DNA of 20,356 nucleotides from Woeseiaceae bacterium (GTDB taxonomy: Bacteria; Pseudomonadota; Gammaproteobacteria; Steroidobacterales; Woeseiaceae). The stretch covers positions 1-20,356 of the forward strand of contig WTCH01000366.1 in the NCBI GenBank assembly GCA_013138675.1. The letters are read 5' to 3'. Below are positions 14,115 through 20,356 of this stretch, piece after piece (positions within the stretch are counted from its first letter, which is position 1; each line of letters opens with the position of its first letter). A program made the translations under genes and the position numbers. Under the pieces are notes generated by a model. The model saw only the letters and a program-made list of their open reading frames with translations. It did not search any database and was not told the DNA's origin.

Positions 14115-15047
14115 ATGAAAACTGCAGTGTGTCTGATGGGACCGACGGCATCGGGAAAAACGGATGTCGCGATCAGCCTGTGCAAGCGCTTTCCGTTCGA
14201 TATCGTCAGTGTTGATTCGGCTCTCGTCTATCGTGGCATGGATATTGGTACGGCGAAGCCTGATGCCGAAACACTGCAACGCGCACCGCATCGTCTGATT
14301 GACATCCGGGATCCGGAAGAGAGTTACTCGGCAGGTGATTTTGTCCGCGACGCACGGCGCGAGATCGACAGCATTCAGGGTGCTGGCCGGGTGCCTTTAC
14401 TGGTTGGTGGCACGATGATGTACTTCCGGGCGTTGATCGGCGGCATCGCCGAGTTACCCTCAGCGGATGCTGAAATTCGCGCATCCATAGACGCAGATGC
14501 GGAAAAAGCGGGCTGGCCGGCGATCCATGCGCGGCTGCAGGAAATAGATCCGGCTGCGGCAGAGCGGATCAAGCCGAATGACAGGCAACGGATTCAGCGC
14601 GCGCTTGAGGTCTATCTCGTGAGCGGTACGCCGCTCAGCGAATGGCAGTCACGGGCGAAAAAAACGCACGATCAGGATCTCCGCTTTGTGAAAATTGCGC
14701 TGCAGCCAGCCACTCGGCAAGTCCTGCATGAGCGTATAGAAGAAAGACTAAATCTGATGTTAAACAACAGCTTTCTGGATGAAGTGAAAGTACTTCGTGA
14801 ACGACCAGGGCTGACTGCCGACCATCCATCCATGCGCTCGGTAGGCTACCGGCAGCTGTGGGCACACCTGGATGGCGAGGGGAGCATGGAAGAGGCCGGC
14901 AAGCGGGCCCTGTACGCAACCCGCCAACTCGCGAAGCGGCAGATTACCTGGCTGAGGAACGAATCGGACCTGAGGTCATTTGATCCCCTTGAAGGCAGCA
15001 CAATCGACGCCATATCAGCGTCTCTGATAGAATTTTTCAACGCTTAG
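14115..15047 (+). CDS. miaA: tRNA dimethylallyltransferase
   Basis: MiaA transfers a dimethylallyl group to A37 of tRNAs that read codons starting with U, the first step to ms2i6A. The 310-residue product has the P-loop GPTASGKT (9-16), DSALVYRGMDIGTAKP (about 35-50), APHRLIDIRDPEESYSAGDF, the pocket LLVGGTMMYFRAL, and the C-terminal SVGYRQLW and TRQLAKRQITWLR. All are in the order seen in E. coli MiaA. Placement between mutL and hfq is the standard gammaproteobacterial arrangement, in which hfq promoters may lie within or behind miaA. Confidence 0.97.
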   Translation: MKTAVCLMGPTASGKTDVAISLCKRFPFDIVSVDSALVYRGMDIGTAKPDAETLQRAPHRLIDIRDPEESYSAGDFVRDARREIDSIQGAGRVPLLVGGTMMYFRALIGGIAELPSADAEIRASIDADAEKAGWPAIHARLQEIDPAAAERIKPNDRQRIQRALEVYLVSGTPLSEWQSRAKKTHDQDLRFVKIALQPATRQVLHERIEERLNLMLNNSFLDEVKVLRERPGLTADHPSMRSVGYRQLWAHLDGEGSMEEAGKRALYATRQLAKRQITWLRNESDLRSFDPLEGSTIDAISASLIEFFNA

Positions 15048-15091
15048 GCTGAACTCGCGTGGGCAACCGGCGCCACCGGTATGCGGTGTTC

Positions 15092-15114
15092 AAAAAAATC
15101 ATAAAAATAAGGAG
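15092..15114 (+). promoter_or_regulatory. A-rich leader and ribosome binding site of hfq
   Basis: The leader is strongly A-rich (15 of 19 bases at 15092-15110) and runs directly into AAGGAG at 15109-15114, 8 bases before the ATG. It has several AAN-type triplets of the kind the Hfq distal face binds, so Hfq could bind its own leader. The binding idea is inference; the SD site is clear. Confidence 0.6.
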
Positions 15115-15122
15115 ACCCAATC

Positions 15123-15365
15123 ATGGCTAAAGGGCAAACACTGCAAGACCCTTTCCTGAACATTTTGCGCAAGGAAAAGGTCCCAGTATCGATATACCTC
15201 GTTAATGGCATCAAGTTACAGGGCCAGGTGGATTCATTTGACCAGTTTGTTGTACTGCTCAAGAACAGCGTTAACCAGATGGTTTACAAGCATGCGATTT
15301 CGACAGTCGTGCCATCACGCAATGTTCGCCTGCCGCTGCCGGACGACGAGGCAGGAGACGACTAG
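15123..15365 (+). CDS. hfq: RNA chaperone Hfq
   Basis: Hfq forms a hexameric ring that pairs small RNAs with mRNA targets. The 80-residue product has the Sm1 motif region (VSIYLVNGIKLQGQVDSFDQF) and Sm2 region (MVYKHAISTVVPSR), with the proximal-face YKH intact. The rim patch reads NILRKEKVP, so the usual RRER is RKEK; positive charge is kept. The C-terminal tail is very short and acidic (PDDEAGDD), unlike the long disordered tail of E. coli Hfq (102 residues). A strong SD site with 8-base spacing supports the start. Gene order miaA-hfq-hflX is conserved. Confidence 0.98.
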   Translation: MAKGQTLQDPFLNILRKEKVPVSIYLVNGIKLQGQVDSFDQFVVLLKNSVNQMVYKHAISTVVPSRNVRLPLPDDEAGDD

Positions 15366-15397
15366 CTTGATGTCGACATCGCCGCGGGAGTTCATAT

Positions 15398-16699
15398 TTG
15401 TTTGAACGACCGCAAAGCGGCGAACGTGCAATTCTTGTCCATGCCGGTCCCGATGGCGCGCCGGAAGACTCCGAACGCGAAGAGTTTCAAGAGCTGGCCG
15501 TCTCGGCAGGGGCATTTATTGTCGATGAAATCGTCAGCAAGCGCCGACGGCCGGATCCGCGTTACTTTATTGGCAAGGGCAAGCTTGAAGAGGTTGCCGA
15601 GAGCATTGACGCCAATTCAGCAGAGCTCGTCATTTCAGCGGCGTCGCTGTCACCGAGCCAGGAGCGTAACCTCGAACGGCAACTGAAGTGCCGGGTGGTC
15701 GACAGGGCGGGCCTGATTCTCGATATCTTTGCGCAACGAGCGCGCAGCTTCGAGGGCAAATTGCAGGTCGAGTTGGCGCAGCTGGGCCACCTTTCGACAC
15801 GACTGGTGCGCGGCTGGACTCACCTCGAACGGCAGAAGGGTGGTATCGGACTTCGCGGGCCGGGCGAAACCCAGCTTGAAACTGACCGGCGCCTGATAGG
15901 CGCGCGTATCAAGCAGCTGCGAGCACGCCTCGAGCATGTCGACGCGCGGCGCACGATGAATCGCCAGAACCGGGTGCGGGCGGAGGTCCCGACCGTGGCG
16001 CTCGTCGGTTACACCAACGCAGGCAAATCCACGTTATTTAATGCATTGACCGACTCTAGTGTGTACGTCAAAGACCAGCTGTTCGCGACACTCGATCCGA
16101 CCGTCAGGCGCCTTGAACTCCCAGATGGACGTGAGGTTGTACTGGCCGATACGGTAGGGTTCATTCGGGATCTGCCACATGAATTGATCGCTGCATTCAG
16201 GTCGACGCTGCAGGAGGCTCGCGAGGCTGACCTGATACTCCACCTGATCGACGCGAGCGACGAAAATCGTTGGCAGCGCGTAAGGCAGGTCAATGCGGTA
16301 TTGAAGGAGCTCGATGCAGACCGCGTTCCGCAGATCCGGGTGTACAATAAGATCGACAAGCTGGGTCGCGAACCGCGTGTCACCAATAATCGAGCAGGAG
16401 AGGGCCGGGCAGTCTGGCTGTCGGCAATCAACGGTGACGGCATTCCGATGTTGCTCGATGCGATTGGACAGCGCCTGCGACGCAAGACACGTCACGGCGT
16501 CATGCACCTGCTACCGACTCAAGGCCGCCAACGTGCAAAACTTTTTGAAATCGGTGCTGTCCTCAAAGAAGAGGCATGCGATGATGGCGGCTGGACCCTG
16601 GAATTAAAGATGGCCGAGACGGATTTACAGCGTTTCCTGAAGCGCGAGAATCTTTCGGCCGATTTGTTGGAGCCTCTGCCGGTACAAGAAACGGCCTAG
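15398..16699 (+). CDS. hflX: Ribosome-dissociating GTPase HflX
   Basis: HflX is a GTPase that splits stalled or heat-damaged ribosomes. The 433-residue product has the N-terminal HflX domain (PRYFIGKGKLEEV, LSPSQERNLER, GLILDIFAQRA), the linker GGIGLRGPGETQLETDRR, and the GTPase motifs GYTNAGKST (G1, 204-212), DTVGFI (G3, near 250) and NKID (G4, near 317), then a C-terminal domain. The start is TTG at 15398, supported by GGGAG at 15386-15390 with 7-base spacing, and its first residues MFERPQSGERA align with E. coli MFDRYDAGEQA. It lies 32 bases after hfq. Confidence 0.97.
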   Translation: MFERPQSGERAILVHAGPDGAPEDSEREEFQELAVSAGAFIVDEIVSKRRRPDPRYFIGKGKLEEVAESIDANSAELVISAASLSPSQERNLERQLKCRVVDRAGLILDIFAQRARSFEGKLQVELAQLGHLSTRLVRGWTHLERQKGGIGLRGPGETQLETDRRLIGARIKQLRARLEHVDARRTMNRQNRVRAEVPTVALVGYTNAGKSTLFNALTDSSVYVKDQLFATLDPTVRRLELPDGREVVLADTVGFIRDLPHELIAAFRSTLQEAREADLILHLIDASDENRWQRVRQVNAVLKELDADRVPQIRVYNKIDKLGREPRVTNNRAGEGRAVWLSAINGDGIPMLLDAIGQRLRRKTRHGVMHLLPTQGRQRAKLFEIGAVLKEEACDDGGWTLELKMAETDLQRFLKRENLSADLLEPLPVQETA

Positions 16700-16724
16700 G
16701 CAGTAACCTGGAAGTAAAGAGACT

Positions 16725-17861
16725 ATGGCCTGGAATGAATCGGGGAACGGAAAAGATCCCTGGAAAAGAAATGACGATGAACCGAATGATCTGGATCAGA
16801 TCATTCAGAACTGGCAGAAGCGCCTGAGCGCCATCCTGGGTGGCGGCGGTGGAGGAGGAGGCCGCAGTGGCTCCGGCTCTGGTGGCAGTTTCTTCCTGCT
16901 GTTCTTGCTGGTTGGCGCGTGGATCGTCACGGGGTTCTACCGCGTAGATGAGGCGGAACGGGGTGTCGTACAACGCTTTGGCGCCTACACGGAAACCACG
17001 ATGCCGGGGCTGCACTGGCACATCCCGTACCCGATGGAAATCGTCAACAAGATCAACGCCAACGAGGTCGCTAACTACAAGTACAACACCGAAATGCTAA
17101 CGGCCGATCAGCAGTATGTGTTTATTGACATGACGGTTCAGTACCGCCGCACGGATCCGGTGAAGTACAGCTTTGAGGTTGAGCTTCCCGAGGAGACGCT
17201 CCAGGATGTAACGGAGAGCGCGCTTCGCGAGGTGGTTGGTACCAGCGAACTCGAGGTTTTGATTGCCTCGAGGCGCGACGAAATCGCCACTCGCACAAAA
17301 GAAGTATTACAAAGTACGCTTGATAGCTACGGCGCTGGACTGACAATCACATCGATCTCCCTGGAGACGGTTAACTACCCACAAGCAGTCCAATCTGCAG
17401 TCGATGACGCACAGAAGGCGCGTAACGACAGTGAGCGCTATGTCCTTGAAGCAGATGCCTACGCAAGAGATATCATTCCGAAAGCGCGCGGTGATGCGGC
17501 GCGAGTTTTGGAGGATGCCCGCGCCTACAGGGACCGCGTTATTGCTGATGCAGAGGGTGAAGCCGGGCGATTCGAGGCTCTGTTGATCGAGTATCAGAAA
17601 GCTCCGGAAGTAACGCGCGAGCGCCTCTATATCGATGCCCTCGAAGAAGTATATGGTCGCTCTAATAAGGTGTTTCTCGATGCGGAAGGTAGTGGCAATT
17701 TGCTGTACCTGCCCATCGATCAGTTGATGCAACAGGGCAACCGGCCTGTAACGAGCGAGGGCAATCGTGCCTCGGACTCGCCATCGCCGCAGCAACAACG
17801 GAGTGATGCGCTAACTGAGTCGGCGGATTCACGCGAACGGAGGATTCGAGATGACGGGTAA
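16725..17861 (+). CDS. hflK: Membrane protease modulator HflK
   Basis: HflK is an SPFH/band-7 inner-membrane protein that with HflC forms a cage around FtsH and limits its proteolysis. The 378-residue product has a polar cytoplasmic N-terminus (MAWNESGNGKDPWKR), a glycine run followed by G/S repeats (about 39-53), one membrane segment (about 55-72, FFLLFLLVGAWIVTGFYRV), the band-7 domain (VDEAERGVVQRFG, PGLHWHIPYP), a long Ala/Glu/Arg coiled-coil part (about 225-300), and a Q/S/D-rich disordered tail. The order and size match E. coli HflK. The stop lies 11 bases inside hflC, so the two subunits are probably translated together. Confidence 0.97.
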   Translation: MAWNESGNGKDPWKRNDDEPNDLDQIIQNWQKRLSAILGGGGGGGGRSGSGSGGSFFLLFLLVGAWIVTGFYRVDEAERGVVQRFGAYTETTMPGLHWHIPYPMEIVNKINANEVANYKYNTEMLTADQQYVFIDMTVQYRRTDPVKYSFEVELPEETLQDVTESALREVVGTSELEVLIASRRDEIATRTKEVLQSTLDSYGAGLTITSISLETVNYPQAVQSAVDDAQKARNDSERYVLEADAYARDIIPKARGDAARVLEDARAYRDRVIADAEGEAGRFEALLIEYQKAPEVTRERLYIDALEEVYGRSNKVFLDAEGSGNLLYLPIDQLMQQGNRPVTSEGNRASDSPSPQQQRSDALTESADSRERRIRDDG

Positions 17862-18723
17862 TAAATTCACGTTTGTTGTTATCGCAGGCCTGCTGCTCGT
17901 TGGTATCGGATTGTCGGCATTTACGGTCGGTGAACGCGAACTCGCGATCAAATTGCGATTGGGCGAAGTGGTCAAAGCAGACTACGAACCGGGCCTGAAC
18001 TGGAAGGTACCTGTCTATCACACGGTGCGGAAGTTCCCGAAGCGTATCCTGACGATCTCGGACCGGCCGGAGCGCGTGTTCACCGCGGAAAACGAGGCAC
18101 TTGAAGTCGACTTCTTCGTAAAATGGCGCATCGTTGATCCGGTTCGTTTCTATACGTCTACTGGCGGTGTACTTCAGGTTGGTGACGCTCGCCTTTCCGA
18201 GATCATCAAGAACGCTGTGGTCACCGAGTTCGGCAAGCGTACGGTAAACGACGCCATTTCAGTCGGCCGTGAGCAACTGATGCAAGACATGTTGCAGACG
18301 GCAGAGGGTGCTGCGAAAGACCTGGGTGTTGAACTGGTCGATTTCCGCATCAAGCAGGTCGAGTTCATGGAAGATGTGCGTAACTCTGTGTATGCACAGA
18401 TGGCCGCAGAGCGTGCTCGAATTGCAACGGAACGCCGCGCCGAGGGCCGGGAGACCGAGCAGGAGAAAAGAGCGTCGGCAGATCGAGAACGTACGGTTCT
18501 CCTGGCTAATGCTTACCGGGACGGGCAGTTGATTCGCGGTGAGGGCGATGCTCGCGCGGCTGAGATCTACGCGAACGCCTATAACAAGGACCGCGAATTC
18601 TACTCGTTTTATCGAAGCATGGATGCGTATCGCAAATCGATGGGCAAGGACGGGGACGTCCTTGTGCTGGATCCCGACAACGACTTTTTCCGATATCTCA
18701 ATCAGTCGGATGGCGGTCGCTAA
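17851..18723 (+). CDS. hflC: Membrane protease modulator HflC
   Basis: HflC is the partner SPFH-domain subunit of HflK in the FtsH-regulating membrane complex. The 290-residue product has one N-terminal membrane segment (about 7-25, FTFVVIAGLLLVGIGLSAF), the band-7 domain (VGERELAIKLRLGEV, PGLNWKVPVYHTVRKFPKR), and the charged coiled coil with AAERARIATERRAEG (about 187-225). The start is well supported by GGAGG at 17839-17843, 7 bases upstream, located inside the end of hflK. Confidence 0.97.
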   Translation: MTGNKFTFVVIAGLLLVGIGLSAFTVGERELAIKLRLGEVVKADYEPGLNWKVPVYHTVRKFPKRILTISDRPERVFTAENEALEVDFFVKWRIVDPVRFYTSTGGVLQVGDARLSEIIKNAVVTEFGKRTVNDAISVGREQLMQDMLQTAEGAAKDLGVELVDFRIKQVEFMEDVRNSVYAQMAAERARIATERRAEGRETEQEKRASADRERTVLLANAYRDGQLIRGEGDARAAEIYANAYNKDREFYSFYRSMDAYRKSMGKDGDVLVLDPDNDFFRYLNQSDGGR

Positions 18724-18734
18724 GCAAACGAATC

Positions 18735-18926
18735 ATGCACTGGCAGGAGATTCTGACGGCCGTCGCTTTGCTTCTCGTCATCGAGGGCATGCTGCCGTTC
18801 GTCGGGCCGCAGGTTTACAAGCGACTGGTAGCGCAGATTGCCAGACTGGGTGACAATCAGTTACGCACGTTTGGATTGACGTCGATGATCGCGGGACTAG
18901 TGCTCCTGTTTTTCGTACGCAGCTAG
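18735..18926 (+). CDS. yjeT: DUF2065 small membrane protein (YjeT family)
   Basis: This 63-residue protein has two likely membrane segments (about 5-26 and 46-61) joined by a short basic loop with YKRL and LGDNQLRTFGL. The pattern and its place between hflC and purA match the DUF2065/YjeT family. The function of the family is not known to me; synteny suggests a link with the HflKC membrane complex, but that is inference. It starts 11 bases after hflC and ends 14 bases before purA. The SD site is weak. Confidence 0.9.
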   Translation: MHWQEILTAVALLLVIEGMLPFVGPQVYKRLVAQIARLGDNQLRTFGLTSMIAGLVLLFFVRS

Positions 18927-18940
18927 AGATCGGATAGACC

Positions 18941-20233
18941 ATGGGTAAAAATGTCGTTGTCATCGGCACCCAGTGGGGTGATGAAGGCAAGGGAAAAATC
19001 GTGGATTTGCTCACGGATCGTGCGGCTGCTGTCGTACGTTTCCAGGGCGGTCACAACGCCGGTCACACGCTGGTCATCGACGGTGAGAAGACAGTACTCC
19101 ACCTGATACCTTCGGGGATTTTGCGTGACGGCGTGAGTTGCCTGATCGGAAACGGTGTGGTGTTGTCGCTCGACGCGCTCGTGACTGAGGCTAATGCGCT
19201 TGTCGCAACCGGCGTGCCGGTCTTTGAGAGGCTTAAGATCAGTCCGAATTGCCCGCTGATTCTGCCATCACATGCGGCATTGGATCTGGCTCGTGAAAAA
19301 GCCAAGGGTTCGGCCGCAATCGGTACCACAGGAAGGGGTATCGGACCGGCGTACGAAGACAAAGTCGCACGGCGCGCACTGAAAGTCTCGGACCTGTTTG
19401 TACGGGAAAAATTTGCGGCGAAACTCGGCGAGGTTCTCGACTACCATAACTTCCTTCTCAAGAATTATTTCGGGGCGGACCCGGTCGATTTCACAAAAAC
19501 GCTTGATGAGTCGCTCGAGGCGGCCGAAGTGGTCGCTCCCATCACGGCCGATGTGACGCAAATTCTGCAGGACCTGACCGATGACGGGAAGAGCATTCTG
19601 TTCGAAGGTGCGCAGGGGACATTCCTCGACATCGATCACGGTACGTATCCGTTCGTAACGTCATCGAACACTGTTGCTGCGGCAGCGAGTACCGGCACAG
19701 GTATCGGGCCTCGCAATCTTGATTACATACTCGGTATCGTTAAGGCATACACCACACGTGTTGGTGCCGGCCCATTTCCGACGGAGTTGTTCGATGACGC
19801 TGGTGATCACCTCGCGAGTGTTGGCGCCGAATTCGGAGCAACGACCGGCAGGCCCCGCCGGTGCGGATGGTTTGACGCGGTCGCATTGCGACGTTCGATA
19901 GTCAATAGCAGTGTTTCTGGTTTGTGTGTAACGAAGCTGGATGTTCTCGATGAACTCGAGACTATCCAGATTTGCGTTGGCTACCAGATTGACGGTGAGC
20001 CTATATCAGGCGTTCCGGTTGTCGTTGATCGTTTTGCAGAATGCAAGCCGATCTACGAGGAACATGTCGGCTGGCAGGAGTCGACCGTTGGCGTTACTTG
20101 CTTCGACGATTTGCCTGCCAGGGCCAGAGATTATCTTGCTCGAATGGAGGAGCTAGCGGGCGTGCCGGTGGACATCATTTCGACGGGCCCGGACCGCGAG
20201 CAAACGATCATCAAACAGCATCCGTTCGAATGA
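18941..20233 (+). CDS. purA: Adenylosuccinate synthetase
   Basis: PurA joins IMP and aspartate with GTP to form adenylosuccinate, the first committed step to AMP. The 430-residue product begins with VIGTQWGDEGKGK, holding catalytic D14, and GGHNAGHT with H42. It carries the signature TTGRGIGPAYEDK (about 127-139), FEGAQGTFLDIDHGTYPFVTS, GPFPTEL, the TGRPRRCGWFD segment and a terminal ISTGPDREQTI. Length is standard for the bacterial enzyme. No hisZ lies between hflC and purA, unlike in some gammaproteobacteria. The gene ends two bases before a REP-like inverted repeat. Confidence 0.98.
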   Translation: MGKNVVVIGTQWGDEGKGKIVDLLTDRAAAVVRFQGGHNAGHTLVIDGEKTVLHLIPSGILRDGVSCLIGNGVVLSLDALVTEANALVATGVPVFERLKISPNCPLILPSHAALDLAREKAKGSAAIGTTGRGIGPAYEDKVARRALKVSDLFVREKFAAKLGEVLDYHNFLLKNYFGADPVDFTKTLDESLEAAEVVAPITADVTQILQDLTDDGKSILFEGAQGTFLDIDHGTYPFVTSSNTVAAAASTGTGIGPRNLDYILGIVKAYTTRVGAGPFPTELFDDAGDHLASVGAEFGATTGRPRRCGWFDAVALRRSIVNSSVSGLCVTKLDVLDELETIQICVGYQIDGEPISGVPVVVDRFAECKPIYEEHVGWQESTVGVTCFDDLPARARDYLARMEELAGVPVDIISTGPDREQTIIKQHPFE

Positions 20234-20235
20234 CT

Positions 20236-20298
20236 GTCGCGGCTAAAGCCGCTCCTACGGGATCAATGAAAAGCTGTGGGAGCGGCTTTAGCCGCGAC
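20236..20298. repeat. Inverted pair of REP-like elements behind purA
   Basis: Two 23-base arms at 20236-20258 and 20276-20298 are reverse complements with one difference, separated by 17 bases. Each arm contains its own small palindrome GCGGCTAAAGCCGC or its equivalent, and the outer end reads GTGGGAGCGGC. This resembles the REP/BIME elements spread through Pseudomonas and Xanthomonadales genomes by RAYT transposases. Placed directly after purA, the large hairpin can also stabilise or end the transcript, although no T-run follows. Confidence 0.85.
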
Positions 20299-20356
20299 GC
20301 TGTGAGCGCCACCCTGTGACAGCGCATAACCTGGTTTTCAGGGCCGGTCCTGGTGC

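Noticed and set aside
15066..15080. Terminator between miaA and hfq (ACCGG/CCGGT hairpin)
   Set aside because: Only a 5-bp stem and no U-tract directly after it.
20041..20319. Plus-strand frame of 92 residues running from purA into the REP pair
   Set aside because: Out of frame with purA and its tail is translated repeat sequence.
20299..20356. Any gene or RNA in the last 58 bases
   Set aside because: No start with SD, no hairpin with U-tract and no tRNA fold is visible; the window ends too soon to judge.

Overview
This 20.4 kb window looks like a chromosomal segment from a gammaproteobacterium. The evidence is the conserved block amidase-mutL-miaA-hfq-hflX-hflK-hflC-yjeT-purA, the pcnB-folK neighbourhood, and a REP-type inverted repeat behind purA. 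Base composition is moderately GC-rich and fairly even across the genes. The repeat content and the DMHA-type endonuclease motif in MutL point away from the enteric group and towards a free-living lineage (Woeseia/Steroidobacter/Chromatiales-like). That placement is inference; the sequence alone does not fix the genus. Almost every gene is housekeeping. I found no convincing new multi-gene system, so the items worth a second look are mostly in intergenic DNA, promoters and single residues.

Layout. Positions 1-412 hold the C-terminal end of a TPR-like protein cut by the window edge. Positions 413-811 are a gene-free stretch packed with degenerate inverted repeats, ending in a promoter candidate and a strong Shine-Dalgarno (SD) site for a bactofilin (812-1285). 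Three hairpins and a bidirectional terminator follow, then a minus-strand tRNA-Glu(CTC). Its promoter lies back to back with the start of pcnB. Then come, on the plus strand, pcnB, folK, a deoxynucleoside kinase, panB and panC: RNA polyadenylation, folate, dNTP salvage and pantothenate.

From 5856 to about 8862 three minus-strand genes form a likely operon read queG, ppk2, then a cNMP-binding-like/GGDEF protein. It is convergent with panC, with the two stop codons sharing the palindrome CTAG. It is divergent from nnr, with overlapping promoter elements.

From 8900 to the end everything is on the plus strand: nnr (NAD(P)H-hydrate repair), tsaE (t6A tRNA modification), an AMIN-amidase-LysM cell-wall hydrolase (amiB), mutL, miaA (i6A tRNA modification), hfq, hflX, hflK, hflC, a DUF2065 membrane protein and purA. 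Many junctions are short or overlapping, consistent with one long cluster with internal promoters. The window ends in an inverted pair of REP-like elements and 58 bases with nothing I can name.
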